From Molossus alvarezi (lineage: Eukaryota > Chordata > Mammalia > Chiroptera > Molossidae), in NCBI GenBank assembly GCA_037176705.1, contig CM073886.1, forward strand, positions 126,758,001 to 126,822,000: a DNA stretch of 64,000 nt, in the 5' to 3' direction. A model generated the notes under the pieces. The model did not search any database. It was not told where the DNA came from and saw only the letters and a program-made list of their open reading frames with translations. The position numbers and the translations under genes are program-made. Below, piece by piece: positions 34,787-45,902 of this stretch. The first letter of the stretch is position 1; the number at the start of each line of letters is the position of its first letter.

Positions 34787-35604
34787 AGAAAAAAAATGGC
34801 GGCGGAGTGAACGGAGCTACAAAGACCTTCTCCCAGAACCAAACTGGAATTACAACTATAACACAGACAAATCGACGGGAAAAACCAACAGAAAAGCAGC
34901 TTGCGAGGACCATACAACGAGGGACACGGACTCCATCCCGGTAGGCTGGCGAAGGCGCGAGCCGGGGCTGGGAGCCCACGGTCGGCAGCTCGGCAGCGGC
35001 CTTAGCTGGGAGCGGCGCCCTCGGGTCACACTCCCAGGCGGCTCCACAGCGCAGCCGGGACAGAGGCTGAAACAGCCACAGCCACTCACCTTGGGCTCCG
35101 GCAGAGGGAGGGCAGACTGGACTGGAACTGTGTCAGGACACTCGGGGTTTGGAGGGCGCTCAGAGCTTTGGCTGAGTGCAGCCACTCAGGACGGTGGCCA
35201 CATTGCTCCTTCCCAGGGCTCTGAGGAGAGGCAGCAGCCCCTCCCTCGGAGATCCAACCCCACCCTGTGGGCCATTGAAGTGCTAATTGAGGCTCACTAA
35301 CAACCAGCATCTGCCCCACCCTAGTGAAAGCCCCTTGGCTGAGCACCAGAGGGAGTTTTTCAATCAACTGACAACCCAAAACTCATCAACTAACCTAGAC
35401 TGCTAGCCTCCAGGCAAAAAGCTAGAGGATAACAGTACCTTTCCTGGGCTGGCAACTTTAACCAGGAAAGTAAGACTTGACAGTGGTGTTCAACGTGGGT
35501 CCTCCCTCGCTCATCTAAACACAGGAGAGGGAGCCACAAACAGCAGAACACCAACACCCACAGGGAGAACTTGACAGGCTCCAAAGCCCTCAGTGATAGC
35601 CAAA
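34787..35604 (+). promoter_or_regulatory. L1 5' UTR / internal promoter
   Basis: About 820 bp, GC-richer than the ORFs. AAAATGGCGGC at 34794-34804 matches the YY1 binding consensus. A YY1 site at the very 5' end of human L1 sets accurate transcription start. Its presence a few bases from the left edge argues that the 5' end is complete. No repeated monomers are visible. Confidence 0.75.
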
Positions 35605-36486
35605 ATGGTGAAACACAGAAACAGAAGCCAAATGAAAGAGCAAGACACCTCCACCGAAGATGAGATCAATGTGGAGCAATTAGGCATGTTAACAGAGCTA
35701 GAATTCAGAGCCATGATCTTGAGGAAGCTGAACAGCATGAGTAAGGACATAGAGACACTGAAAATAAGCCAAATGGAAATTAAAAACCAACAAGAAGAGA
35801 TAAAAAATGACATATCTGAAATGAAAAACACATTGGAAGGTTTAAAAAGCAGAGTAGGGGAAGCTGAGGACCGGATCAGTGAATTAGAAGACAGGGTAGA
35901 AAAAATCAACCAATCAGAAAAACAAAAGGAAAAAACTATTAAAAAACAGGAAGACAGCTTAAGAGAACTATGGGACAACTGGAAACGTAATAATATTCGC
36001 ATCATAGGAGTCCCCGAAGAAGAAGAAAAAGAGCAAGGGATAGAGAATATATTCAAAAAAATAGTGAGAGAAAACTTCCCTAATTTGGTGAAGGAAGAAG
36101 GCATTCAAGTTCAAGAAGCACAGAGAGTCCCAAGTAAGAAGAACCCAAACAGGCCCACACCAAGACACATAGTAATTAAAATGCCACAAATTAAAGACAA
36201 AGAGAGAATCCTAAAAGCAGCAAGAGATAAGCAACAGATTACCTACAAAGGGAACCCCATAAGGCTCTCAGCTGACTTCTCACAAGAAACACTACAGGCC
36301 AGAAGAGAATGGCATGAAGTAATCAAAGTCATGAAAAACAAGAATATGAATCCAAGACTACTCTACCCAGCAAGGCTATCATTCAAAATAGAAGATCAAA
36401 TAAAGAGCTTCCCAGACAAAAAAAGGCTAAGGGAATACATTAGCACCAAACCAGCACTGCAAGAAATGTTAAAAGGACTGCTGTAA
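35605..36486 (+). CDS. ORF1: L1 ORF1p, RNA-binding trimer protein
   Basis: ORF1p coats L1 RNA as a trimer and acts as a nucleic-acid chaperone in the cytoplasmic L1 particle. I take the ATG at 35605 (MVKHRNRSQ), giving 293 residues. The frame is open 12 bases further upstream, but that codon is GTG. The N-terminus is charged. Residues ~45-125 are rich in heptad-like Ile/Leu/Lys/Glu and form the coiled coil. NNIRIIGVPEEEE near residue 128 begins the RRM-like domain, as in human ORF1p. AREEW-like ARREWHEV near 232 and YPARLSF near 254 lie in the C-terminal domain. Human ORF1p is 338 residues; the difference is mainly in the N-terminal and coiled-coil part. No stop or shift is seen. ORF2 follows after 45 bp. 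Confidence 0.95.
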   Translation: MVKHRNRSQMKEQDTSTEDEINVEQLGMLTELEFRAMILRKLNSMSKDIETLKISQMEIKNQQEEIKNDISEMKNTLEGLKSRVGEAEDRISELEDRVEKINQSEKQKEKTIKKQEDSLRELWDNWKRNNIRIIGVPEEEEKEQGIENIFKKIVRENFPNLVKEEGIQVQEAQRVPSKKNPNRPTPRHIVIKMPQIKDKERILKAARDKQQITYKGNPIRLSADFSQETLQARREWHEVIKVMKNKNMNPRLLYPARLSFKIEDQIKSFPDKKRLREYISTKPALQEMLKGLL

Positions 36487-36531
36487 TTAGCAGTAGAAAT
36501 GGGAAGAAAAATAGAACCACACTAAACAAAA

Positions 36532-39500
36532 ATGGCAATAAATAAGTACATATCAATAATCACCTTAAACGTAAATGGATTGAATGCTCCCATAAAGAGA
36601 CACAGAGTAGCTGATTGGATAAGAAAGCATGACTCATCTATATGTTGTTTACAAGAGACCCACCTCTCAACAAAAGACTCACATAGGTTGAAAGTGAAGG
36701 GATGGAAAAAAATTTTCCAAGCAAATGGAAAGCAAAAAAAAGCTGGGGTAGCAATTCTCATATCTGATAAAATAGATTTCAAAATGAAGACCATAACTAG
36801 AGACAAAGACGGCCACTACATAATATTGAAAGGATCTATCCAACAGGAAGATATAACCTTGATAAACATATATGCACCCAATATAGGAGCACCAAAATAT
36901 ATTAAAAATCTTCTGGAGGACTTCCAAGGAGAAATCGATAGCAATACAATCATAGCAGGGGACTTCAACACCCCGTTGACAGCACTGGATAGATCCTCTA
37001 GGCAAAAAATTAGCAAGGAAACAGAGACTCTAAATGAAGTACTAGACCAAATGGACTTAATAGATATCTACAGAGAATTACACCCCAAAACTACAGAATA
37101 CACATTCTTCTCAAGTGCACATGGGACATTCTCAAAGATAGACCACATGATAGGACACAAACTAAATCTCTACAAGTTCAAGAAGATTGAAATCATATCA
37201 AGCATCTTCTCAGATCACAATGGCATGAAACTAGAAATCAATTGCAACAAGAACATGCAAAGACATTTCGACACATGGAGGCTAAATAGCATGTTATTAA
37301 ACAATGAATGGGTCATCGAGGAGATCAAGGAAGAAATTAAAAACTTCCTGGAAACCAATGAAAATGAACACACAACAACACAAAATCTATGGGATGCAGC
37401 GAAAGCAGTTCTGAGAGGGAAGTTCATAGCACTACAGGCCTACCTCAAAAAACAAAAAAAATTTCTAATTGACTGTCTAACCTCACAACTTAAAGAATTA
37501 GAAAGCAAACAAAAAGAAAACCCCAGAGCAAGTAGAAGGAAGGAAATAGTAAAGATCAGAGCAGAAATAAATGACATAGAGACCAAAAAAACAATTCAAA
37601 GGATCAATGAAACAAAGAGCTGGTTTTTCGAAAAGATAAACAAGATTGATGGACCCTTAGCTAGACTCACCAAGAAACAAAGAGAGAGAACCCAAATACA
37701 CAAAATCAGAAATGAAAGAGGAGAAGTAACAACCAACACCACAGAAATACAAAAGATAGTTAACAACTACTATGAACAACTATATGGCAACAAATTCGAC
37801 AATCTAAGCGAAATGGACAAATTTCTAGAAACACACAGTCTCCCAAAACTATTCCCAGAAGAGATAGAAAACTTGAACAGACCAATAACAACTAAGGAAA
37901 TTGAAGAGGTAATCAAGACTCTCCCAGCAAACAAAAGCCCAGGCTCAGATGGCTTCACGGGGGAGTTTTACCGAACATTCAAAAAAGAACTAACACCCAT
38001 TCTCCTCAAACTATTTCAAAAAATTCAAGAAGAAGGAAGACTTCCAAACACGTTCTATGAGGCCAGCATAATTCTAATTCCAAAACCAGAAAAAGACGCT
38101 ACGAAGAAAGAAAACTACAGGCCAATATCCCTGATGAACATAGACGCCAAAATCCTGAACAAAATATTAGCAAATCGGATCCAGAAATACATCAAAAAAA
38201 TTATTCACCATGACCAAGTGGGATTCATTCCAGGGATGCAAGGCTGGTACAATATTCGCAAATCAATAAACGTAATACACCACATAAACAAAATGAAGAA
38301 TAAAAACCACATGATCATATCAATAGATGCTGAAAAAGCATTCGACAAAATCCAGCATCCATTTCTGATAAAAACGCTCAGCAATGTAGGAATAGAGGGA
38401 TCATATCTCGACATAATAAAGGCCATATATGAAAGACCTACAGCCAATATCATACTCAATGGACAGAAACTAAAAACATTTCCACTAAGAACAGGAACAA
38501 GACAGGGATGTCCACTTTCACCACTCTTATTTAACATTGTACTGGAAGTCTTAGCCACAGCAATCAGACATGAAGAAAAAATAAAAGGGATCCAAATTGG
38601 AAAGGAGGAAGTGAAACTGTCATTATTTGCAGATGACATGATATTGTACATAGAAAACCCTAAAGACTCCATCAAAAATCTATTAGACTTAATAAATGAA
38701 TTTGGCAAAGTAGCAGGATACAAAATTAACGTCAAGAAATCAACGGCATTCGTGTACACCAATGATGAACTCACAGAAAGAGAAACTGAAAAAACAATCC
38801 CATTTACCATCGCACCAAAAAAATTACGATACCTAGGAATAAACTTAACCAAGGAAGTAAAGGACCTATTTGCAGAAAACTACAGGTCATTGAAAAAAGA
38901 AATAGAGGAAGATATAAAAAAGTGGAAGCACATACCCTGTTCATGGATTGGAAGAATTAACATCATTAAAATGTCCATACTGCCCAAAGCAATCTATAGA
39001 TTCAATGCAATCCCCATCAAAATACCGACATATTTCATAGAACTAGAACAAATACTTCAAAAGTTCATATGGAACCAAAAAAGACCCCGAATAGCCACAG
39101 CAATCTTGAAAAAGAAGAACAAAGTAGGTGGGATCACAATACCAGATATCAGGTTATACTACAAAGCGACTGTAACCAAAACAGCCTGGTACTGGCACAA
39201 GAACCGGCATATAGACCAGTGGAACAGAACTGAAAACCCAGAAATGGACCCAAGGCAATACGCTCAATTAATATTTGACAAAGGTGGCAAGAGCATACAG
39301 TGGAGTAAAGACAGCCTCTTTAATAAATGGTGTTGGGAAAATTGGACAGCTACATGCAAAAAAATGAAACTAGACCATCAACTTACACCATACACCAAAA
39401 TAAACTCAAAATGGATAAAAGACTTAAATGTGACCCGTGAATCCATAAAAATTCTAGAAGAAAATGTAGGCAACAAAATTTCGGACATCATACGGAGCAG

Positions 39501-40353
39501 AATTTTCACTGATACATCACCTAAGGCAACAGAAATAAAGGAGAAAATGAACACATGGGACTACATCAAACTAAAAAGCTTCTGCACAGCAAAAGAAACA
39601 ATCATCAAAATGGAAAGGCAACCCACTGTATGGGAGAACATCATTGCCAATGATGTATCAGATAAGGGGTTAATTTCCAGTATATATAGAGTGCTCATAC
39701 AACTCCACAAAAGGAAGACAAAGAACCCAATTAAAAAATGGGCAGAGGAGCTGAATAGACACCTCTCCAAACAGGACATACAAATGGCCAAGAGACATAT
39801 GAAGAAATGCTCAACATCACTAATCATCAGAGAGATGCAAATTAAAACAACAATGAGGTATCACCTCACACCTGTCAGAATGGCCGCCATCAACAAATCA
39901 TCAAACAACAAGTGTTGGCGAGGGTGTGGAGAAAAGGGGACTCTAGTACACTGCTGGTGGGAATGCAGACTGGTGCAGCCGCTAGGGAAAACAATATGGT
40001 GCTACCTCAAGAAATTAAAAATTGACCTTCCATTTGACCCAGTGATCCCACTGCTGGGAATATACCCTAAGAAGCCTGAAACACCAATCAGGAAGAATAT
40101 ATGTACCCCCATGTTCATAGCAGCACTATTTACAATAGCTAAGATCTGGAAACAGCCCAAGTGTCCACCAGTAGACGAATGGATAAAAAAGCTGTGGTAC
40201 ATATACACAATGGAGTACTATGCAGCGGTAAGAAAGAAAGATCTCTTATCCTTTGAGACGACATGGAGGGACCTGGAAAGTATTATCCTAAGTGAAAGAA
40301 GCCAAGCAGAAAAAGACAAATACCACATGATCTCACTTATATACGGAATATAA
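36532..40353 (+). CDS. ORF2: L1 ORF2p, endonuclease and reverse transcriptase
   Basis: ORF2p nicks target DNA and copies L1 RNA into it (target-primed reverse transcription). 1273 residues, against 1275 in the human protein. The endonuclease domain covers about residues 1-238: NVNGLN with N13, QETH with E42, the GDFN motif near 144, SKIDH near 200 and SDH near 229. The middle of the protein leads to the reverse-transcriptase domain, with FADD at residues 699-702 (nt 38626-38637), the catalytic aspartate pair. The C-terminal Cys-rich segment is complete: C1128, C1132, H1140, C1145 in the CX3CX7HX4C arrangement. The start ATG at 36532 is the first in frame after the ORF1 stop; in mammals ORF2 is translated by an unusual reinitiation mechanism. 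No disabling mutation is seen, so activity is plausible but untested. Confidence 0.97.
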   Translation: MAINKYISIITLNVNGLNAPIKRHRVADWIRKHDSSICCLQETHLSTKDSHRLKVKGWKKIFQANGKQKKAGVAILISDKIDFKMKTITRDKDGHYIILKGSIQQEDITLINIYAPNIGAPKYIKNLLEDFQGEIDSNTIIAGDFNTPLTALDRSSRQKISKETETLNEVLDQMDLIDIYRELHPKTTEYTFFSSAHGTFSKIDHMIGHKLNLYKFKKIEIISSIFSDHNGMKLEINCNKNMQRHFDTWRLNSMLLNNEWVIEEIKEEIKNFLETNENEHTTTQNLWDAAKAVLRGKFIALQAYLKKQKKFLIDCLTSQLKELESKQKENPRASRRKEIVKIRAEINDIETKKTIQRINETKSWFFEKINKIDGPLARLTKKQRERTQIHKIRNERGEVTTNTTEIQKIVNNYYEQLYGNKFDNLSEMDKFLETHSLPKLFPEEIENLNRPITTKEIEEVIKTLPANKSPGSDGFTGEFYRTFKKELTPILLKLFQKIQEEGRLPNTFYEASIILIPKPEKDATKKENYRPISLMNIDAKILNKILANRIQKYIKKIIHHDQVGFIPGMQGWYNIRKSINVIHHINKMKNKNHMIISIDAEKAFDKIQHPFLIKTLSNVGIEGSYLDIIKAIYERPTANIILNGQKLKTFPLRTGTRQGCPLSPLLFNIVLEVLATAIRHEEKIKGIQIGKEEVKLSLFADDMILYIENPKDSIKNLLDLINEFGKVAGYKINVKKSTAFVYTNDELTERETEKTIPFTIAPKKLRYLGINLTKEVKDLFAENYRSLKKEIEEDIKKWKHIPCSWIGRINIIKMSILPKAIYRFNAIPIKIPTYFIELEQILQKFIWNQKRPRIATAILKKKNKVGGITIPDIRLYYKATVTKTAWYWHKNRHIDQWNRTENPEMDPRQYAQLIFDKGGKSIQWSKDSLFNKWCWENWTATCKKMKLDHQLTPYTKINSKWIKDLNVTRESIKILEENVGNKISDIIRSRIFTDTSPKATEIKEKMNTWDYIKLKSFCTAKETIIKMERQPTVWENIIANDVSDKGLISSIYRVLIQLHKRKTKNPIKKWAEELNRHLSKQDIQMAKRHMKKCSTSLIIREMQIKTTMRYHLTPVRMAAINKSSNNKCWRGCGEKGTLVHCWWECRLVQPLGKTIWCYLKKLKIDLPFDPVIPLLGIYPKKPETPIRKNICTPMFIAALFTIAKIWKQPKCPPVDEWIKKLWYIYTMEYYAAVRKKDLLSFETTWRDLESIILSERSQAEKDKYHMISLIYGI

Positions 40354-40617
40354 TGAACATAACAGTCTGAGGAATACAGTAGACCCAGACACATGGAAGT
40401 AGGACACAGACTGACATCCCTCAGAAGAGGGGATGGGGGGTGGGGGGGTGGGAAGAGATAAACCACAGAACTTATATGCATGTATGCATGACCAATGGAC
40501 ATGGACAACTAAGCCGGGGACAGGGTGGAGGTGGGGTGGGGTGGGGGGTGCCAATGGGGTAAAAAGATAAAATGTCTGTAACAAAAAAATAAATAAAAAT
40601 TCATTAAAAAAAAAAAA
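40354..40617 (+). other. L1 3' UTR, G-rich tract and poly(A)
   Basis: Contains GGGGATGGGGGGTGGGGGGG (about 40431-40450) and a second G-run block (40515-40552), both able to form G-quadruplexes, a feature shared by mammalian L1 3' UTRs. It ends with AATAAATAAAAATTC and a run of A's. Confidence 0.85.
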
Positions 40618-41190
40618 TGATAATAATAATAATAATAATAATAAAATACCCTCTCACCCAACTTCAGGGCACCCTTGTGGACAGAGATGTATGGGAACAG
40701 ATGTCACCCTGGTCACCGCCCTCAATGGGGCTGGGACACCGGTGCCCTCACTGCAGTACTGAGACCTCTTTACCAGGTCCTGCTGATCTGGTGGGTTCCT
40801 ATTTTCTGCTGTACCCTTTCTTCTGCCCCCAGATTTCCAGACATCTGAGACCCGGATCTCCCCGACATGCCCACTCCCCCACTCCCTACCCCAGTGAGAA
40901 GCAGGAGCCTGCCACCTACGCCCAGCTGGTCTGTGGGGAAGTCACCCTCCTACACTTTCTCTTCTTCAGGCCACGAAGGGGAAGCAGAGCCGGGGAAGAG
41001 CTGTACACAGGAAGTGGGTGAGCACAGATGAATGTGTGCTAGTTGGAAACCAGGAGTCAGACCAGGGAAAACAAGCTTGATGAGAAACCACCAAGCCATT
41101 ACTTTCAGACCCCTCAGGGGCTGGCTGCCTGCTGGTGTGGAATCCAGATCACTGAGTGGACTTTTGTCACCTGCCCCCAGCCTCGGGGAG

Positions 41191-41458
41191 CTCAGGGGCC
41201 TCCTCCATTGGGGAGCTCTGGAGATATCCTCCCCCCCCCATTACTCACACCCCAGAGGTCAGGGGCCTCCTCCACTGGGGAGCTCTGAAGATATCCCCCC
41301 CCCATTACTCACACCCCAGAGCTCAGGGGCCTCCTCCACTGGGGAGCTCTGGATATATCCCGCCCCCCCCATTACTCACACCCCAGAGGTCAGGGGCCTC
41401 CTCCACTGGGGAGCTCTGGAGATATCCCGCCCCCCCTCCATGACTCACACCCCAGAGC
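41191..41458. repeat. Minisatellite, ~63-67 bp unit, four copies
   Basis: Four tandem units of the type CTCAGGGGCCTCCTCCACTG... through GATATCC, a poly(C) run, ATTACTCACACCCCAGAG. Units differ at a few bases and in C-run length. The array starts about 30 bp right of the end of A/B homology. Open frames crossing it come from the repeat. Confidence 0.93.
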
Positions 41459-41460
41459 AG

Positions 41461-42929
41461 ATGTGCCCACCTGGCATGTGATTTCAGAGGAATCAGACCA
41501 CCTCCCAGCCTGAAACCCCACCAGCTAGAGCCTCCTCTGGGCTCTTCATCTTCCTTTCCAGAGCCTGTGGTGAAAGGGGAGAGGGCACAGGCTGCCCCAC
41601 AGGGGCCCTCGGGGCAGGGCAGAGTGGCCTAGGGTGTGCTGGGCCAGGCAGGCCGGACCATCAGGCCCTGGGGGCCTTGCTCAGGAGGACAGCAAACGGA
41701 AGAGGTCCTCAGACTGCAATCACACGTGCTGACATTCCACATGGACACAGTGAGGGAGCAGGACAGCCCTTGAGCAGCCCATGGTCTGAGGTCTTCGTTG
41801 CTCACAGCACAGAGGGAAACAAAGCGCAGCGGCCTGGTGGTGGCTTCTCCCTCACACTGCTTCTTCCTCAGGGCTGGCTGAGGCTCCAGGCGGGGGCCTG
41901 TGGGAGAGGGCACAGGAGACCCCTGGGAAGTACAGGTGCTGGAGACGCGCCTCCCAGGTCAGCTGGGAGGGTCCTGACCTCAAACAGTCTATGAGAGGCC
42001 CCACTGCATGCCAGATCAGATCAGAATGTGTGTGTTTACCTTTTAGCTAAGACAGCAAGGTCATGACAAATAGCCTTGGGAAGGTACTGCTTCATCAGCA
42101 AAACTGGTTTGCATATTGCCTCTGCCTTTTCCTAGCTGGGCAACTGGGCAACTGGAACTCTCTGAGCAAACTTTTCTTGTGAGCAAATGGGTAATTCCAG
42201 CTGACTAGTTGGGCGGTGAGGACGAAATCAAGTCAGATAACCTACCCAAGGCTGCGATTAAAATGCCTGGGACTTTAACAGAACTTCAGCAAATGGTAGC
42301 TTTTACTGTTCTTTGGGACAGACTTTAGAAAATGTCGTACTGGGGGAATTGTATAGAAAGACGCAGGAAGGCTCAGATATACGTCAGCCCCCTCACTGCT
42401 CTGAAGAAGACAGGTGACAAGGTCAGGGGTCCTGGGAAGGGTGGGAAAGAGGGTCTTGTGAGCACAGGCACCTGAGATTCCAAATGGAAGGATCTGCCCC
42501 CCGTGGTGAGAAGGAGAAGCCATTTGGGTGGAGTCCAGAGCCCAATCCTTTCCTTCCTTCCCTGACATTGGAAACACCCAGGTGAAGGGCACAGGCCCCT
42601 GGCCCCCCAGGTCAAGGCCAGTTGCTTTGAAGAGGGCGAGGAGGATGTGAGGAGGGAGTGCCCTGGAGAGACAGGTCTACAGCGAGCTCAGAGCGTGGCC
42701 TCCAGCACAGCAAAGGGGAGCAGCTGTCCCTCCACCAGCTGGAGCCCGAAGGGCCATGATCCCTGGAGACATGGTCAGGCTATCCCCACCAGCCTCATGC
42801 AACATCTTTACTCTCTGCATGCAAAGAAGCCTGTTCACCTTCTCTGCCCCGCTCACCTTCACCTACCAGGACCTTCCTGAGGGAGCTCCGTCCTCCCTTC
42901 CTGTAGATTCAGAGGACCCCAGAACCTTG
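41461..42929. other. No gene recognised (1.5 kb)
   Basis: Moderately GC-rich sequence. ORFs of up to 105 codons on both strands, none recognised. Confidence 0.4.
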
Positions 42930-43090
42930 GCGTGGCAGGGGCCTTGGAGGTGACCAAAACCCTCACTTCGTAGAGGAGAACACGTTGTTCTAGGTCAGGA
43001 GACTTTCCCAGCCACACACCTACGCGATGGCACAGCCCAGACTTGAACGCAGTACTTTCTTGTACTCCATGATGCTGCACGTGGGCGCTG
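42930..43090 (+). mobile_element. Ancient MIR-type SINE fragment
   Basis: Resembles the MIR core: GGCCTTGGAGGTGACC, CTCACTT..TAGAGGAGAA, CCCAGCCACACACCTACGCGATGGCACAGCCCAGACTTGAACGCAG. Heavily diverged. Confidence 0.65.
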
Positions 43091-43141
43091 GCCCTGCTGC
43101 CCTGGGGACATGTGATCATTGCCACCGTGTGCTGCAGTGAA

Positions 43142-43362
43142 TGAAGCCTGGGGTCAGACAGGCCCGGGGTCCATCAGGCTCTAATAACCAGTGATCTTGC
43201 ACAAGCTGCTGGACATCACAGAACCCCAGCCTCATCATCGTGAGTTAACGTCATCATCTTCCCAGGTCACCTTGGGGATGAAATGAGATAGCAGGGAACA
43301 TGCCTGTGTGTGCCCTGCACCAGAGGTACTCAGTGCTCGCTCTCATCATCATTGTCACTCAA
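43142..43362 (+). mobile_element. Ancient MIR SINE
   Basis: GCCTGGGGTCAGACAGGC, GTGATCTTGCACAAGCTGCT, then GATGAAATGAGATAGCAGGG and a CTCATCATCATTGTC end, the recognisable MIR order. Confidence 0.7.
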
Positions 43363-44104
43363 CCCCAGGTTGCTGCAGGGAGCCGAAGGGTCTAGGGACC
43401 TGGGGAACGAGGACCTTTTGGGGGGGAAACCATGAAGGCCATTGACTTCCCATCTTGGGTCATTCTGTCTGAGGTCGTGAAACTCAAGATCACATGAGGA
43501 GCGAGGTCAGAGGTCTGAGCAGTACAGAGAGCACAGACCTTCAAGTCCCTCTTGCTGTTTTGTCAAGGTTTCTTCAAGCACTTGACCTTCTCACACAGGG
43601 GCTCCGGGCCAGCAGGAGCGGACAGTGACTGGCACCGTGCAGCAGAGCCTCCTGCGAGGGAAGCAGAGCCCCGGCTGAGTGTCCTTGCTGGGACAGGAAC
43701 CCCAAACTTTAAATAGAAATAAAGGAAGAAAGGAAGGAAAGAAGAAACCAGAGAGAAGCCACTAACTCTGAAAATGATCCAATATGGAATTACAGCAGCT
43801 GACCTTTGTCAACAGCCATAGAGTTCGCAGAACAAACTGCAGCTACTGCAGAGCCCATGGTGGAATTCCAGAGGCTGCTCTATTGAGCAAGGTACATGCT
43901 CACACAGGCTTTTGACTTATCAGAATCTTAAATTTATCTACTCAAAGTACAACAAGAATTCTTTGTTAGATATTTTCTAAAGAGAGAGATTGGAAGGGGG
44001 AAAAACTCATAGAGTTTATTTTGAGGACCAAAGCCAACTACTTAAAATCTGGGTGATAGAGCCAGAAAAAGATAACTTGGCTTCACTATAAAAAAAATAT
44101 GTGG
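43363..44104. other. No gene recognised
   Basis: Mixed sequence with a GGAAGAAAGGAAGGAAAG purine run near 43724. No coding signal. Confidence 0.4.
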
Positions 44105-44312
44105 CCCGGCCAGTGTGGCTCAGTGGTTGAGCAGCGACCCATGCACCAAGAGGTCACCAGTTCAATTCCCAGTCAGAGCACATACCCAGGTTGTGGGCCT
44201 GATCCCCAGTGAGGGGCATGCAGGAGGCGGCCAATTGATGTTCTCTCTAATCAATGCCTCTATCTCTTTCCCTCTTCCTTCCTCTCTCTCTGAAATCAAT
44301 GAAGAAGAAAAA
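44105..44312 (+). mobile_element. VES SINE, first of a tandem pair
   Basis: GCCCGGCCAGTGTGGCTCAG head, full core, CTCTCTGAAATCAATGAAGAA tail. Confidence 0.92.
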
Positions 44313-44325
44313 AATGTGAATTCTT

Positions 44326-44545
44326 GCCTGGCTGGTGTGGCTAAATGGTTGGGTGTTGACCCGTGCACCAAGAGGTAGCCGGCTCAATACCCAATCACAG
44401 CACGTGCCCAAATTGTGGGCCTGATCCACAGTGGGGAGCATGCAGGAGGCAGCCAGTCGACGTTCTCTCTCATCAATGACTCTATCTCTCTCCCTCTCCC
44501 TTCCTTTCTCTCAAAAATCAATAAAGAGAAATTATTTTTTTTTAA
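44326..44545 (+). mobile_element. VES SINE, second of a tandem pair
   Basis: CCTGGCTGGTGTGGCTAAAT head, full core, CAAAAATCAATAAAG tail. It is flanked by AATGTGAATTC (about 44314) and AATGTGAATTT (about 44545), so it entered just behind the first SINE's tail. Confidence 0.92.
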
Positions 44546-44727
44546 TGTGAATTTGTCATTTAGTTCTTTCAATGAGAAAGGGGAAGATTAGGAAAGAGAC
44601 ACGAGACTATCTGTCCTCATATTGAGCCCCTCTCGAGGATAACCCACATCTGGAATTATTACATGTCTGAGCTTAGTAAACTGTGCCCTGGGGTCCATTT
44701 TCCTGCTCCTAAATATAAAATGTGCAT

Positions 44728-44812
44728 GTGGGTGTTTGTGCGTGTGTGTGTGTGTGTGCATGTGCGTGTGTGTGTGCATGTGTGCGTGCATGTGTGTGTG
44801 TGTGCACGTGTG
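44728..44812. repeat. TG/CATG-rich microsatellite
   Basis: GTGTGTG runs interspersed with CATGTGCGTG variants. Confidence 0.9.
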
Positions 44813-45902
44813 GAGAGAGAGAGAAGCTAAGGACTGTGTCCAGGGTTTCCTGACATCTTATTCTCCACACTGGGGAGAGACAAGCCTGTGTGTGGTGGGG
44901 TGGGGGTGGGGCTGGGGCTGTGGGTGGGAGGGGGGCTTGAGGGGCAGGAATGGTGGAGGGTAGAGAGGAAAGCAGTAAAGACTGACATTTTCCCATCTTA
45001 GATCTTGAAGTGAGTTAGCTAACGATGCACCACCAGCTTAGACAAAGCCCCGGCACACGCAGGAGCAGCAGACAGGCCAGCTCTGACCTCTCGAAGGGAA
45101 ATTTCAGTCTAGAAATGCTGATTGGAGATTTTCCCTGCAGACTCCCCTGGGAAGAGTTACTTCCAGCAGGGATGTGCCATAAACTCATCCCCCAGTGGAC
45201 ACGGTCCTCTCTCCAGACTGTTTCGTGACCTCAGGTACGAGGTGGGCAGACACTGGCAGGTGATAAAATTGAAGGACAAGGGCCTGAGGCTTGACTTGCA
45301 CCAAGTGACCCAGACAGACATCCAAGAAATAAAGAGTGGTCTGAGTGGAGCCTCCTAATCTTGGTCTCCAGGGAGTAAAGTTTCCCTGGAAATGGTTATC
45401 AAAGTCTAAGAAGTTTCTTCAAGATTCTGTTTTGCACAAAACTCGAGGTCTTCATGCGTACTCTAATGCTGCAAATACATGCTGGACTCAAGTTGGTGTT
45501 TTTGTTGAAGTTACTTTTAGCTGAAATTATGTTGATTCATTTTTATAACACAGGTAATTCGTGATTCACCAGAACATCTAGTTTGTGAAAAAATGCCAAC
45601 ATCAATCAGTGGTTCCTTAAGTGATGGAAGTCTTTTTCACTTCCCCGAAATGTCTCTCCCACATTTCCCTTGGCCTTTTACTACATATGGAGTCAGAGTA
45701 AGTTTCTAGCTCTCGTCCTGCCAAGTCCCTGGGAACTGTGTGTGCAGTTAAGGTCTGACACAAATGGCTCACAGACAGCTGCTCTGGGAGACTGCTGCCA
45801 TGTTTTTGAATGTTGAGAATTTTAATGAGGTAAAATCTAAGTCCAAAACTATCCTGTCTGCGTCACTAAATGGACATTTCCATCCATTGTCATAGGTCTT
45901 TT
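44813..45902. other. No gene recognised (1.1 kb)
   Basis: Includes a G-rich stretch at 44895-44960. ORFs of up to 95 codons derive partly from the microsatellite. Nothing recognised. Confidence 0.4.

Larger units (their letters stand above)
34787..40617 (+). mobile_element. Full-length LINE-1 with both ORFs intact
   Basis: About 5.8 kb: 5' UTR (34787-35604), ORF1 (35605-36486), a 45-bp spacer, ORF2 (36532-40353), 3' UTR and poly(A) (to about 40617). It is flanked by AATAATAATA on the left and an expanded (AAT)n on the right. The same site in copy A (about 9972-9990) has no insertion. Both ORFs are uninterrupted and all the catalytic motifs I can check are present, so the element looks young and may be able to move. 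Confidence 0.96.
30500..41159 (+). repeat. Low-copy repeat, copy B, interrupted by L1
   Basis: The longest of the three copies. 30500-31308 is shared with copy C only. 31309-41159, minus the L1 at 34787-40617, is shared with copy A in the same order and orientation. The A match ends at ATCACTGAGTGGAC, about 30 bp before a minisatellite. No protein gene of the host is recognised inside it. The frames near 31.0-31.8 kb are GC-rich and shared with A and C without frame conservation. Confidence 0.93.

Noticed and set aside
41032..41481. 149-codon ORF over the 65-bp minisatellite
   Set aside because: The repeat is open in several frames; the ORF starts in duplicated non-coding sequence and is not kept in copy A.
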